Assembly (NCBI RefSeq): GCF_020524905.1
Contig: NZ_JAIVKI010000007.1
Span: 124,001 to 188,000 of the forward strand
Source of the DNA: Microbulbifer variabilis
Lineage (GTDB): Bacteria > Pseudomonadota > Gammaproteobacteria > Pseudomonadales > Cellvibrionaceae
DNA: 64,000 nucleotides
Direction of reading: 5' to 3'
Below are positions 35,368 to 45,438 of this stretch, one piece after another. Numbering within the stretch: the first letter of the stretch is position 1; each line of letters opens with the position of its first letter. Made by a program: the position numbers and the translations under genes. The notes under the pieces are model-generated. The model saw nothing but the letters and a program-made list of their open reading frames with translations. It made no database searches and was not told the DNA's origin.

Positions 35368-38300
35368 TTAGTTTTCCTTCTCTTTTCTGGCCTTCCACTG
35401 ATAAAACACCCCAGGCATCACCAACAACACAAACAACAATGTGGTGATGGTGCCGCCGACCATGGGTGCGGCAATGCGTTTCATGACATCTGCGCCGGTG
35501 CCGTCGGAAACCATCACTGGGATCAATGAAATTAACAGCGTCAGGCTGGTCATCATCATTGGCCGTATGCGGCCCGCTGCCGCTTGTGCGACTGCGGCGG
35601 TATTGCCTTGCTGCGATTTATTATCTCCAGCGGCCGATAAATAGTGCAGCATCAAAAGACCCATCTCTGCGGCAAGGCCGGCCATAGCGATCATGCCCAC
35701 CCATACGGCGACACTCAGTTTGTAGTCGAGCAGGTATAGCAACCAGAAGGCTCCGACGAGCGCCATCGGCATGGCAGTGAGTACAAACAGGGTGTCAGAT
35801 AGCCGGCCGCGGTGCAGGTAAAGCAGGAAACAAACCGCTAGTAAGGTCAAGGGCACCAGCCATTGCAGGCGGGACTTGGCCCGCTCCAGATATTGATACT
35901 GGCCAGCCCAGGCGATGCGTTGGCCGGGCACCAAGTTGACCTGTTCGTCGACTACCTGTTTCGCTCGGTTTACATAGTCCGCAACACCGGCATTGCCTTT
36001 CAGGTCGACAAATACCAATCCCACTAACTGCCCGTCTTCGTTGCGAATCATGGGGGGGCCAGTGCGGAAATCTAAATCGGCCAGCTGGTTGAGAGGTACC
36101 TGAGAACCATCGGAAGCGGGGACCAGAATTTGCTCTAGCTGTTCTGGGGTATCCCGGTAGTCGCGGGCGTAGCGCACCAGTACATCGTAACGCTCGCGCC
36201 CCTCGACTGTCTGGGTTGCGGCCAGGCCACCGGCAGCTGCGGCAATAACATCCTCGATATCCTGAACATTCAAGCCGTGGCGAGAAGCCCGGGCCCGATC
36301 AATATCAAAGTCCAAAAAATAGCCACCGGTGAGACGCTCGGCAAAGACGCTGCGGGTTTCATCGGCTGTGCGCTGATCGCTGCGCAGGGCCTCTTCGATA
36401 GCCAAAGCGGTCTGCTCGATTTCCTCCAGGTTATCGCCAAACACCTTGATACCCAGTTGGCTGCGGATACCGGTGGCGAGCATTTCGGTACGAGTTTGGA
36501 TTGGCATCCACCAGATATTCGGCATGCCGGGATACTGTAGTTTCTCATCCATCTCCGCTAGCAGGTCATCCCAGGTCATGCCGGGCCGCCATGCATCCTT
36601 GGGCTTCAGGGTAATCACAGTCTCTACCATGGAGAGTGGTGCAGAGTCAGTTGCACTGTTTGAGCGACCAATTTTGCCGAACACGTGCTCCACCTCAGGA
36701 AAGGCTTTTAGCTCTTCATCCATTTGCTGTAGCACTTTGCCCGCTTCGGTCACAGACATACCGGGTAGGGCAGTGGGCATATAGAGGATGCTGCCCTCAT
36801 TGAGTGGCGGCATAAATTCACCGCTCAACTTACTAATGGGGTAGGCCACGGAAACCAGGGCGATTACTGCGAGGGCCGCCACCATTTTGCGCTGGCGCAC
36901 ACAAAAGTGGATAACCGGCTGCAGTATAAAAACCAGGGCACGGGTGACCGGGTTTTCCTTGGTGCGGATTTTGCCACGCATCAACAGTACAGCGAGTGCT
37001 GGGATCAGGGTGATCGCCAGTAGTGCAGCAAAGGCCATGCTGTAGGTTTTGGTATAGGCGAGGGGTTTGAACAAACGGCCCTCGGTGGCTTCCAGTGCAA
37101 ACACCGGCAGGAAGGAAACCGTAATAATAATCAGGGAGAAGAAGATGCTCGGCCCCACTTCCTGCATTGCCCGAACAACCAACTTTCTTCGCTCAGCAGT
37201 AGACAATGCCTTATCGCCAGAGGCTGCCAGCTTTTTATGGATGTTATCCACCATCACCACGGCGGCATCCACCATGGCTCCAATGGCTACAGCAATCCCC
37301 CCCAATGACATAATATTGGCGGTCAATCCTTGTAGAGAAAGTGGAATAAAAGCCAACAATACAGCAATGGGGAGGGTGATCACCGCGACTAAAGCCGAGC
37401 GTGCGTGCAGCAGGAAAATGGCGATCACAGCGGCGACCACTAACATCTCTTCAATCAGAGTGTTTTTAAGGTTGTCGATCGCACTGTTAATCAGCTTTGA
37501 TCGATCATAAGTTACTACCAGCTCGACCCCTTCCGGTAAGCCAGCGCGAATCTGTTCGATACGCTCTTTCACTTTTTTGATGACCTTTAGGGCATTTTCA
37601 CCGTAGCGCATTACTACAATGCCCCCTACGGTTTGCCCCTCACCATCCAGTTCGGCAATGCCACGCTGCATGGCCGGTCCTAGAGTAACATCGGCCACCT
37701 GGTCCAGGGTTACGGGAATTTTTGCCGCGTTTACCCCAATCACGACCTCTTCGAGATCTGAAACATTGCGGATATAGCCTCGGCCGCGCACCATATGTTC
37801 GTGGCCGGCAATCTCCAGTACCCGCCCGCCGGTATCGTTGTTACTGCGGCGAATAGCTTCGACCACTTTGCCCAGGGGGATTTTAAACATCTGCAATCGG
37901 TGGGGATCAATTTGGACCTGGTATTCCTTTTCATAGCCACCGATGGATGCCACTTCGGCCACGCCCTCCACAGAGGTGAGCCAATAGCGCAGTTTAAAAT
38001 CCTGTAGTGCGCGCAGTTCTTGCAGATCGTGCTTACCGCTGCGATCCTCCAGTGCATACTGAAATACCCAGCCAACTCCGGTGGCATCGGGCCCCAGGGT
38101 GGGTTGGACACCCTCCGGGAGTTGGTCTGCTACCTGGTTGAGATATTCGAGCACCCGCGACCGGGCCCAGTAAATATCGGTGCCGTCTTCAAAAATGGCG
38201 TAGACAAAACTGAGTCCGAAGAAGCTCTGGCCACGCACATATTTGACCTTGGGCAACCCCAGCATGGCGGTGGAAAGTGGATAGGTAATTTGGTCTTCCA

Positions 38301-38505
38301 CCAGGTCCGGGCTGCGACCAGGCCAGTCTGTCATCACGATGACCTGGGCATCGGATAAGTCTGGGATAGCATCCAGGGGAACACTGGTAAGGGCCCGGTA
38401 CCCCGCCAGGGCGGCAATCGCCACCAGGATCAGGGTGATCCCCGGCTTGCCGGCGCAGGCCCCAATAATACGGGCGATCAGCCCTTTGGGTTCGGTATTT
38501 ACCAC
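35368..38505 (-). CDS. cusA: CusA-type heavy-metal RND efflux pump
   Basis: 1045-residue inner-membrane HME-RND transporter, probably for Cu(I)/Ag(I). Family features: N-terminal PLDAIPDLSDAQVIVMTDWPG, RGQSFFGLSFVYAIFEDGTD, the single-Asp transmembrane motif MVDAAVVMVDN typical of CusA/CzcA, and QTRTEMLATGIRSQLGIKVFG, which contains the Met expected at the CusA metal site. Twelve membrane segments flank two large periplasmic loops. It overlaps cusB by 7 bases, so both are translated from one message. The cognate outer-membrane factor is not adjacent; the TolC-like gene at 50 kb is a candidate. Confidence 0.93.
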   Translation of the reverse strand: MVNTEPKGLIARIIGACAGKPGITLILVAIAALAGYRALTSVPLDAIPDLSDAQVIVMTDWPGRSPDLVEDQITYPLSTAMLGLPKVKYVRGQSFFGLSFVYAIFEDGTDIYWARSRVLEYLNQVADQLPEGVQPTLGPDATGVGWVFQYALEDRSGKHDLQELRALQDFKLRYWLTSVEGVAEVASIGGYEKEYQVQIDPHRLQMFKIPLGKVVEAIRRSNNDTGGRVLEIAGHEHMVRGRGYIRNVSDLEEVVIGVNAAKIPVTLDQVADVTLGPAMQRGIAELDGEGQTVGGIVVMRYGENALKVIKKVKERIEQIRAGLPEGVELVVTYDRSKLINSAIDNLKNTLIEEMLVVAAVIAIFLLHARSALVAVITLPIAVLLAFIPLSLQGLTANIMSLGGIAVAIGAMVDAAVVMVDNIHKKLAASGDKALSTAERRKLVVRAMQEVGPSIFFSLIIITVSFLPVFALEATEGRLFKPLAYTKTYSMAFAALLAITLIPALAVLLMRGKIRTKENPVTRALVFILQPVIHFCVRQRKMVAALAVIALVSVAYPISKLSGEFMPPLNEGSILYMPTALPGMSVTEAGKVLQQMDEELKAFPEVEHVFGKIGRSNSATDSAPLSMVETVITLKPKDAWRPGMTWDDLLAEMDEKLQYPGMPNIWWMPIQTRTEMLATGIRSQLGIKVFGDNLEEIEQTALAIEEALRSDQRTADETRSVFAERLTGGYFLDFDIDRARASRHGLNVQDIEDVIAAAAGGLAATQTVEGRERYDVLVRYARDYRDTPEQLEQILVPASDGSQVPLNQLADLDFRTGPPMIRNEDGQLVGLVFVDLKGNAGVADYVNRAKQVVDEQVNLVPGQRIAWAGQYQYLERAKSRLQWLVPLTLLAVCFLLYLHRGRLSDTLFVLTAMPMALVGAFWLLYLLDYKLSVAVWVGMIAMAGLAAEMGLLMLHYLSAAGDNKSQQGNTAAVAQAAAGRIRPMMMTSLTLLISLIPVMVSDGTGADVMKRIAAPMVGGTITTLLFVLLVMPGVFYQWKARKEKEN

Positions 38506-40037
38506 TGCTGTACCCCCGATTTCAGGCGGCTCTCTGCCGCGATCAGGAACACGCCAGAGGTGACGATTTTGTCGCCTTCCTGCAGCCCGGAGCGAATCAC
38601 AATACGCTCGCTATCCCCGTAACCGGTGCGTACCTGCACCGGCTCCAGGCGGCCCTGGCCCAGATCGCGGAACACAATGCGCTTCTTGCCGGAAATCAGC
38701 ACAGAATCCCTGGGAACCACCAAAAGATTACCCAGTTCCGCACTCAACATAATGTCTGCAAACAGCCCTGGGCGAAGCTCGCCATCGGTATTGGGCAGGG
38801 TTACGCGCAGCCTTGCGCTGCGGTTGCTGTGGTTTAGGAACGGGTCGATCTGGGTGAGGGTGGCTGGGATTTCCTCGTGGAAGACGTTGGTTAAACGCAC
38901 CTTGGCCGGCATGCCTTTTTCCAGCAGTGGCAGTTGGTCCTCATAGGCGTGGGCCTCGATCCAGACCTGGCTGAGATCAGCAATACGCAGGAGGTTGTCC
39001 CCCTTCTGAAAAGCCGAACCGGCGACAATATTCTTCTCAATAATCACGCCACTAGCTGGAGCGAAAATGGGGATATAGTCCTGCGCCTTTTGCTGTTCTA
39101 CCAACCAATCGATTTGTTCTTCAGAAAGCCCCCAGAGTAGTAGACGCCTGCGCGCGGCTTTTTCCAGCGTATCGCCACGGCGGCGCGCTTTCAGGTATTC
39201 ATCCTGAACGGCCAGAAGCTCCGGACTGTACACGGAAAACAGCACTTCACCGCGTTTGACTTCCTTGCCCTCAAAGTCAGCATCCAGTTCACCGATCCAG
39301 CCATCAAAGCGCAGGCTGATATCCCGCAGGCGGGTTTCGTCGTAAGTTACCTGGCCATGCAGATGAATGGGCAGGGCGAATGGCTGTCTTTCAACTGTGC
39401 CAGTTTTAATACCAATGGCCTGGCGGCGGCCGCTTTCAACCACAATACTGCCGCTTTGAAGTTCATCATGGCTGACCGGCTGCAAGTCCATACCGCAGAT
39501 AGGGCAGGTGCCGGGCTTTGCAGCTCGTACTGACGGATGCATGGCACAGGTGTAGTAAGCGGTATCCGAAGCTTCGGGTGCTGATTTTAAGCGCAGCCCT
39601 TTGCGGTTGGTGCTCATATCAAAGGCCAGGTCCACATGGCGATCGTGGCCAGTAGCCACATCTACCACCATGGGCCAGGAACCCACCATGGCGAGTTCGA
39701 TCTCACCCTGGAAAACACCGGGGCTTGTCTCGGTAATATCGGCCTGGGCTCGCATAGCCGGCATGGCACCCATCGCGGGCATTTCTGCTACTGCGCGGAC
39801 TTCGGCACCAGCGACAGGCCGGTTTTCCCTATCCCGCACTTCAATGCGAATTTGGTTATTACCAGCGCGAGGCTGCTGTGGATCTACAGTTACGGCGATC
39901 TGGAAGGGGCCGGCAGGAATAAACTCCACACCGTCGGTTACAGCTAATTCGGCTGTGTTCTTCCAATAGAAGGCAGCCCCTGCCGCCGCCAGCAATATAA
40001 CGAAAGAGATTAGGCCCAGTGTTTTTGTACGACTCAT
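38499..40037 (-). CDS. cusB: CusB-type periplasmic adaptor with extra metal-binding domain
   Basis: 512 residues. After an N-terminal membrane anchor (about 8-25) comes a FixH-like immunoglobulin domain (about 40-140, with the Met-rich PAMGAMPAMRA), then a heavy-metal-binding domain (161-190: YYTCAMHP and TCPICGMDLQP), then the adaptor core: lipoyl halves, a short alpha-hairpin (DEYLKARRRGD) and a beta-barrel. It bridges CusA and an outer-membrane channel and delivers Cu/Ag from the periplasm. The added FixH-like domain appears in some CusB proteins. There is no separate cusF gene; the Met-rich and Cys domains may play that role. Confidence 0.92.
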   Translation of the reverse strand: MSRTKTLGLISFVILLAAAGAAFYWKNTAELAVTDGVEFIPAGPFQIAVTVDPQQPRAGNNQIRIEVRDRENRPVAGAEVRAVAEMPAMGAMPAMRAQADITETSPGVFQGEIELAMVGSWPMVVDVATGHDRHVDLAFDMSTNRKGLRLKSAPEASDTAYYTCAMHPSVRAAKPGTCPICGMDLQPVSHDELQSGSIVVESGRRQAIGIKTGTVERQPFALPIHLHGQVTYDETRLRDISLRFDGWIGELDADFEGKEVKRGEVLFSVYSPELLAVQDEYLKARRRGDTLEKAARRRLLLWGLSEEQIDWLVEQQKAQDYIPIFAPASGVIIEKNIVAGSAFQKGDNLLRIADLSQVWIEAHAYEDQLPLLEKGMPAKVRLTNVFHEEIPATLTQIDPFLNHSNRSARLRVTLPNTDGELRPGLFADIMLSAELGNLLVVPRDSVLISGKKRIVFRDLGQGRLEPVQVRTGYGDSERIVIRSGLQEGDKIVTSGVFLIAAESRLKSGVQQW

Positions 40038-40278
40038 AGGACACCTCCAAAGACAGAGGGAATGAGGATTTGGATACCGAGCTTGGTGCTAAGTAGGGTG
40101 CCAAGTTGGCCATCAAAGGCACCGAACATTTCTTTGCTGCTACGGGCAGCAACGGCTTGTAGGGAAATCAAAGGGTTCACTCCTAGAACAATCTTTCTGA
40201 AGCCCAACAGCAGTAATGACAAAAGTCGAAAGACGTATAGTGCTGCGGGAAATTTCGTAAATTAGAGAGAAGGAGTGA

Positions 40279-40683
40279 TCAAATACGCAGGCGCAGAGTG
40301 GCCAACCAGGTTCGATTGCCGGGGAAGGTAGAGGCTAGGGGAAAGGGTGTAACCGAGTTGGGCGCCGGTGGGGCCAATATTTGCGGCCACTGGTAAGTGG
40401 GTGGTGGTGCCAGCTGAGGAAGTTCCTGGCCAAGGAAGGCGGTGGTTAAGGTGGCCGCCTGATCATCCAAGGAGATCTTGAGGGAAACCTGGGCATCATA
40501 ATCACAGCAGTCAACATCATCGGGCTGTGAGCTGGTAACCATATGGTCACAACAGCACTCTGCCGCCGGCTCTGGGCTATCCATCATTTCGCAGGCAAGC
40601 ACGGTCTGTACCTGGAACATCAGCAGGAACAGGGCCGCCATAGCGATCAGCTTGGCGCGAAATGTGGAGGAGTAGTGCTTCAT
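40279..40683 (-). CDS. Secreted Cys-rich protein at the head of the cus operon
   Basis: 134 residues with a signal peptide (about 8-30, ending VLAC). A cysteine/histidine-rich segment (AECCCDHM, later VDCCDYD) could bind copper or silver, followed by a proline-rich C-terminal half with no recognised domain. The same kind of small Cys-rich exported protein sits upstream of many copper RND operons, so a metal-sensing or chaperone role is inferred only from context. ATG 40683 starts MKHYSSTFRAKL, a basic leader; the frame extends to 40722 but without better support. It is separated from cusB by about 240 bases. Confidence 0.65.
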   Translation of the reverse strand: MKHYSSTFRAKLIAMAALFLLMFQVQTVLACEMMDSPEPAAECCCDHMVTSSQPDDVDCCDYDAQVSLKISLDDQAATLTTAFLGQELPQLAPPPTYQWPQILAPPAPNSVTPFPLASTFPGNRTWLATLRLRI

Positions 40684-40935
40684 TACTGATAAATCATACA
40701 CCAGAGATTGGCTACCCGACAAAGATTGCCTTCACCGCGTGACTGGCTGGTGTTCTCAAGTTTCTCCAGGCAATGAAAATTAAACGAGGCTCAGCAATTT
40801 CCCGTGAGCCCTTTGGTGGGAATTCCGACATCCATTTTCTCTTCGAAGCAGGCTTCCAAGCGATAATTAAGCAGTGCCCCTCTTAATAATGGGCCAAGTC
40901 ACATTTATCTATCGAAAGCGACATAAGGTTCCCCA

Positions 40936-41844
40936 ATGCCATTCCTTCCAAATGCCGCCTTATTGTTGATTTCTTTAATGAGCATCATCTTTACTACTTC
41001 GGCTGTCGCTAGCTCTACTCAAGATGCCTTACAGATATTGCATGCTACGGCGAATGATCTCAATAAGAAAATTGATAGCGACTGGATACTGAGTAGGGAA
41101 CGGAATTTGACAGCTTGGCTGCGAATGAAAGCAGTTCGCCAAGCGAGTTATGACGGTGAAGACTTGTCTTTCCTCCAAAAGCACGGCCTTGAAAAAAAGA
41201 GTCCGACTTGGTATGAGGTGAATTTAAAAGAACATCCTGAGTGGATGACCGCATACCGGTTGTTAATGCCGTTATCCTCTTGGCGAGGACTGTCTGAACA
41301 CCAAGCTAAACTTTATGAACTTGGCATGACGGTGGTTGAAGTCAATAGACTAACTGGCTATATCCTGGCCAATGATATTCAGGAAATAACGATCCAGGCA
41401 AAGTTGGATTTTTTACGGGAGGAGGAGTCCACTTACGTAAGTAGATTTCTTCAAGGAGGTGAAGACTTTTCTTTAATCTATGTAGAATTTGTGGATAAGC
41501 TTAATGCGCTCTCACATGCATTGGAAACCGATTGGACGATAGGCCTATTTAACCTGTTCGATCGTGATGGTCAAGATATTTTATTGACTTACAGTTTGTC
41601 GAAAGTTAACTCCCGGATAGGTCTGGGGAAGGGTAGTTTTAGCCTGGATGAGAAGGTTGACATATTCATGGGGTATTTTCTCTCTGGAGGATTTCATGCA
41701 TCAACGAAAGAGTCATTGCAGAGACACAAAGAGAGAAGGCGAGCTGATAGAGCTCAAATTAATGTAGAATTTAAACCCCCGACCGATAAGGCCGTCAATA
41801 AGTGTCGGTGCGCCCCAAAGCAATGTTCGTATACCAATCCTTGA
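40936..41844 (+). CDS. Secreted protein of unknown function
   Basis: 302 residues with a signal peptide (about 1-25). It is mostly helical, with charged segments (LNKKIDSDWILSRERNL; KLYELGMTVVEVNRLTG) and a basic, Cys-containing tail (NKCRCAPKQCSY). I recognise no domain. Codon use and the preceding ATG support a real gene. It is followed after about 70 bases by another small exported orphan on the same strand, and both are AT-rich compared with the cus operon. They may be an acquired pair. Confidence 0.6.
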   Translation: MPFLPNAALLLISLMSIIFTTSAVASSTQDALQILHATANDLNKKIDSDWILSRERNLTAWLRMKAVRQASYDGEDLSFLQKHGLEKKSPTWYEVNLKEHPEWMTAYRLLMPLSSWRGLSEHQAKLYELGMTVVEVNRLTGYILANDIQEITIQAKLDFLREEESTYVSRFLQGGEDFSLIYVEFVDKLNALSHALETDWTIGLFNLFDRDGQDILLTYSLSKVNSRIGLGKGSFSLDEKVDIFMGYFLSGGFHASTKESLQRHKERRRADRAQINVEFKPPTDKAVNKCRCAPKQCSYTNP

Positions 41845-41916
41845 ATATACTCATTAATAGCGATAACGCCTTATGTCGCTTGTGTGGTCATTTCTTGATT
41901 TTGAGTGGTAGAAGCA

Positions 41917-42474
41917 ATGGCTGTAACAAAGATCTGTATTTGTCTTGTCGTACTTCTCATTTCATTGCCTCTTGCGGCAGAAGAAAACACCCCCGCCACA
42001 GAATCCTACGGTCCTCTTACAAAAATGACCAACTTATGGCTCAGAGGTGAAATTAGCAAAAGGCAGATACGGGAGCTGGCACTAAGGGGGCGCTATGTGA
42101 ATAGCTCCGATAATGATAATGCTCACGTATCGTTTTTCCTGGACGAGATGCAGATAGTCGCCCGTGGGTCATCGGTTTCCGGTCGTTCTGCTCAAATAAA
42201 TATCCAGGTCAATGACTCCAAGTTTGACCTGGATTACGATCTAGTTTCCATGCACATTCTAATTAATGGTCATGGCAGCGGGCTATCGAACGAGCAAAAA
42301 TTTTTGTTGATTGTTATGAGTTATCGTTTGGCAGCAGAAGGTTGGAGTAAATCTTTGGGAATAGATCAAATGGAGAAGAGCCTGATTTATCGTACTCTCA
42401 ATTATCTCTCCGAGATGCCAGCGGATTATAAGATGTGGGTGATGGCTAAGGAGATCTATCACCCTTTGCATTAA
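41917..42474 (+). CDS. Small secreted protein of unknown function
   Basis: 185 residues with a signal peptide (MAVTKICICLVVLLISLPLA). The mature part is mixed: a basic region (WLRGEISKRQIRELALRGRY), a beta-rich middle, and a C-terminal helix (MEKSLIYRTLNYLSEM). No family is recognised. ATG 41917 is preferred to GTG 41905 because it sits directly before the signal peptide. It is probably transcribed with the upstream exported orphan. Confidence 0.6.
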   Translation: MAVTKICICLVVLLISLPLAAEENTPATESYGPLTKMTNLWLRGEISKRQIRELALRGRYVNSSDNDNAHVSFFLDEMQIVARGSSVSGRSAQINIQVNDSKFDLDYDLVSMHILINGHGSGLSNEQKFLLIVMSYRLAAEGWSKSLGIDQMEKSLIYRTLNYLSEMPADYKMWVMAKEIYHPLH

Positions 42475-42741
42475 TGCGAAGAGTGAAAGTCGAACGAATT
42501 ATAAGCTGTAACGCTTACTAAAAAAGCTATCTGGTTTTCCATCCGTTTTGTTTGAAGAATCAAATCCTGTAGGGATAAAAACCCAAAATTCTCTGGATTT
42601 AGTTTAAATAAAACAGGATTGATCAGTATCAACTTAAAATTGGTACAAATGTATACAAAAAACTAGCGTACTTAAACGATTTATCCTTGTATCCTGCCTC
42701 GACTGTTATTAACCTCAGCCTTTTTGCTTTAAAGGATTTGT

Positions 42742-43989
42742 ATGCAGGCCCGGATTTCACAGCTGGATTTGCTAAGAGGAATAGCCATATTGGGGATTCC
42801 TTTTATGAATATGGTTGGCTTTTCAATGCCCATGGCTGCCTATTTGAACCCCAAAGCCTATTTGGCTGAGGGGCCATTAAATGATTATATGTTCATTTTC
42901 TTGCATTTATTTGCCGACCAAAAATTTATGGGATTATTCGCACTGCTTTTTGGTGCGGGTATTATCTTGCTTGCTGAGAAGCGCAAGTACCTAAAAAAAT
43001 CCGCAGCCAAGATTCATTACAGTCGCAACTTTTGGTTGTTGGTTGTGGGAATGCTTCATGCAATCTATATTTGGGAGGGCGATATTTTGACGGTGTACGC
43101 CCTGATCGCCATGGTGCTCTATGTATTCCGAAGACTACGTGGTGGTTGGCTCATTACTTTGGGAATAATGGTTCTAATAGGTTCTGTTTTGAGTTCCAAC
43201 TATACTGGAGTGGTTCTGTCAGGGCTTAGCGGTGAGGCTAGATACATAGTTTCAGAAATTTTCTCACCTGATGCCGCGCAAATTCAAAGGGACATTGCGG
43301 CCTATAGTGGTGGTTTCTGGGAATTGGTCAATCATCGTTTGGTAGCTGGAAATAGCGATGCTGACTTTGCCGCGAGCTTGATGATGCTTTTATTCAGTCT
43401 TTCCCTTATTTTAAAAGTCTCCGCAATGATGTTACTGGGAATGGGGCTCTATAAAACCGGTGTTTTGAGTGGTGAGGCAACGCAAGAGACTTATAAAAGA
43501 TTAGCTGTTACTGCAATTCCCATTGGTTTGATATTGACCTCAGTCGGATTGATTGGTAACTACAGTCATGGCTGGGATATTAACTACTACTTCTTATATG
43601 GCGATGTCTTTAACTTGGTAGGTGCTACTTTCACTAGTATTGGGTATATAGGCTTAGTCTGCCTTTGGTATCAAACAGATAAGCATCAGTGGATGAAAAA
43701 CAAAATCCAGCAAGTTGGGCGAATGGCATTTACTAATTACCTTGTCCAGTCAGTTATTTGTGTGTTTATTTTTTATGGCTTTGGGTTGGGTTTATACGGT
43801 GAACTAACTCGTATAGAAGTTGCTAGTGTTTGTATAGCTCTTGTTCTATTTCAGCTGGCTTATTCTGATCTTTGGTTAAAAGTATTCAGTATGGGGCCGC
43901 TGGAGTGGTTCTGGCGTACGCTGACTTACTTGAGAATTCAACCTATTTTCAAAGAGAAACTGTTATATTCTGCGGGGACGGAAGCATAA
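42742..43989 (+). CDS. DUF418 (YeiB-like) membrane protein
   Basis: 415 residues with 8-10 predicted membrane segments. The N-terminal signature QLDLLRGIAILGIPFMNM, then FGLLFGAGIILLAEK-like text (FALLFGAGIILLAEKRK) and the C-terminal AYSDLWLKVFSMGPLEWFWRTLTY define the DUF418 family. Molecular function is unknown; a transport or acyl-transfer role has been suggested for related membrane proteins. It is monocistronic. A short degraded copy of its C-terminus lies at about 48535-48600, indicating an ancient local duplication or gene loss. Confidence 0.88.
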   Translation: MQARISQLDLLRGIAILGIPFMNMVGFSMPMAAYLNPKAYLAEGPLNDYMFIFLHLFADQKFMGLFALLFGAGIILLAEKRKYLKKSAAKIHYSRNFWLLVVGMLHAIYIWEGDILTVYALIAMVLYVFRRLRGGWLITLGIMVLIGSVLSSNYTGVVLSGLSGEARYIVSEIFSPDAAQIQRDIAAYSGGFWELVNHRLVAGNSDADFAASLMMLLFSLSLILKVSAMMLLGMGLYKTGVLSGEATQETYKRLAVTAIPIGLILTSVGLIGNYSHGWDINYYFLYGDVFNLVGATFTSIGYIGLVCLWYQTDKHQWMKNKIQQVGRMAFTNYLVQSVICVFIFYGFGLGLYGELTRIEVASVCIALVLFQLAYSDLWLKVFSMGPLEWFWRTLTYLRIQPIFKEKLLYSAGTEA

Positions 43990-44083
43990 GATCGTTAATT
44001 ATTTTATCAGCCCTATGGCTGTGAAATATTTTAGGTTTCGTTTACCCATATTGTTTTTGTGATTTGCTGGTATTTGTCTAATA

Positions 44084-44113
44084 CAGTAACCATTCTTTTG
44101 CGGGTGGTTACTG
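44084..44113 (-). terminator. Hairpin at the 3' end of the flavin electron-transfer operon
   Basis: A perfect 9-bp stem CAGTAACCA / TGGTTACTG with a 12-base loop overlaps the stop codon of the last gene of the minus-strand operon. The following TATTAG is a poor T-tract, so termination strength is uncertain. Confidence 0.45.
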
Positions 44114-44578
44114 AGTCAACGCATTTCTTTTAGCCAGTCGACGAATTCTTAGCCCCATAGCCAGATGCCAAGTAAATAGCACCGCAATAATAGCCCCGGC
44201 AATAGTGTGAGTGAGGCTTGAAAGCTGGCTGAGCTCTGGATCGCCGAAATAGTAAATGCCTGTACCTGAAAGCAGTAGGAAACTAAACAACAATAGAAGC
44301 AGTATTCCACTCACCCGATTGAGCTTGCGTCTCCAGCCGGAGCGCATATGTACGGTTGCCAAGGCTCCCACCATGCCAATAGTGATAAAAGCGATTAGGC
44401 AATGAATGGCAGCACCTGTTAGGCGCAGGTCCCCGGGAATTTGCACCGGAGGTTCCATATCCAGGCGTAGATCCATCATCGTTGGTATTAGGAGGATACC
44501 ACTGGCCAGTAAACCAACACTTGCGGCGATGAGTGCGCTGTAGAACCAGCGTGGATATCCGCTTAAACGGCGCATCAC
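44108..44578 (-). CDS. Four-helix His-rich membrane protein, probable haem b carrier
   Basis: 156 residues with four predicted membrane segments (about 12-32, 56-76, 90-110, 122-142). Histidines lie in or at helix ends: His59, His77, His124 and His138. The His124/His138 spacing and the layout resemble small b-type cytochromes and DUF4405-like proteins. It ends an operon with ApbE and a flavinylated FMN-binding protein, so it probably moves electrons between the quinone pool and the periplasmic flavoprotein. The haem assignment is inferred from His placement. It lies 11 bases after apbE. Confidence 0.65.
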   Translation of the reverse strand: MMRRLSGYPRWFYSALIAASVGLLASGILLIPTMMDLRLDMEPPVQIPGDLRLTGAAIHCLIAFITIGMVGALATVHMRSGWRRKLNRVSGILLLLLFSFLLLSGTGIYYFGDPELSQLSSLTHTIAGAIIAVLFTWHLAMGLRIRRLAKRNALTQ

Positions 44579-44589
44579 TTTCCAAACCT

Positions 44590-45438
44590 CTATTCTTCGA
44601 TCAAGACTCCGCCCAGGTGGGCGATACGCTCAGCGCGCTGGCTTTTGGGGGCCAGGGCGGCAACTTTGGTCAGTGCATCGGCTCGCCAAGCGAAGCGCGA
44701 GATTACGCTAAAGGTTTGGGCATTTCCAGCTTTGGGGGTAGAGGACTCAGGTTGATCCTCGCCAGCAAGAATTAACCCTGGCGTATCGGGGTTCAGCCCC
44801 CCGCCGGCACTTGATGTGGCCAGCGAAGCATTTTGCAGAGCACCCAAGGGGCGGGTGCTGCCATCGGCGCGGCGCTGGGCAACTGGTAGGGCAAAATCTC
44901 CAAAGACCCGTAAATCCCCACCGGCATTAACCCAACCCCAGGAGGAGCCAGCACACTTTAATACTTTAATCGCACAGTCTACCGCGTAACCCTTGGCAAT
45001 GCCGTCGAGGGTAATACGTACCGGGCGCACAAGGCGCGCACGGCCTGGGGCGAGTTCAATATCGTCGGCGCAGCCGATAGGGAGAAAATCCCCACCGTGA
45101 TCGGGTAGAACCCCATGTTCGATGATCATGCCACCGAGAGTGCAGTTAAACAGGTGTTCACTGGCTTCGGTCATCTGCCGAGCCAACCGCAGCAGTCGAA
45201 GAGTGTGCTTGGAAAGCTGAATCCACTGCCCGTGGTTAGCATTGAGGTGCGAGAGTTCGCTATCGGGTTGCTGGAAGCTGGCCAGTTCATGTATTTCACG
45301 AATGGCCTCAAAGGCTTGGTTCACCGCATTGGTAGCCCTTGTGTCAACGCCTGCAGTGGCGACTTCAACAAAGGTGCCGAGTAGGGGGCGCATTCGTTTG
45401 GTGTGCGCCCCCCTTGCTGCGGCTTGGGGATCAAGCAT
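44590..45438 (-). CDS. apbE: ApbE, FAD:protein FMN transferase
   Basis: 282 residues. Family motifs: MRPLLGTFVEV at the N-terminus, ITLDGIAKGYAVD (FAD/Mg site), WGWVNAGGDLRVFG, and RADALTKVAALAP near the C-terminus. It covalently attaches FMN to a Ser/Thr of exported proteins. No signal peptide or lipobox is evident from this start, so localisation is unclear; an ATG 45 bases downstream (at MRPLLG) is possible. The start overlaps the FMN-binding gene by 8 bases. Its target is evident: the SGATLS motif of that neighbour. Confidence 0.92.
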   Translation of the reverse strand: MLDPQAAARGAHTKRMRPLLGTFVEVATAGVDTRATNAVNQAFEAIREIHELASFQQPDSELSHLNANHGQWIQLSKHTLRLLRLARQMTEASEHLFNCTLGGMIIEHGVLPDHGGDFLPIGCADDIELAPGRARLVRPVRITLDGIAKGYAVDCAIKVLKCAGSSWGWVNAGGDLRVFGDFALPVAQRRADGSTRPLGALQNASLATSSAGGGLNPDTPGLILAGEDQPESSTPKAGNAQTFSVISRFAWRADALTKVAALAPKSQRAERIAHLGGVLIEE

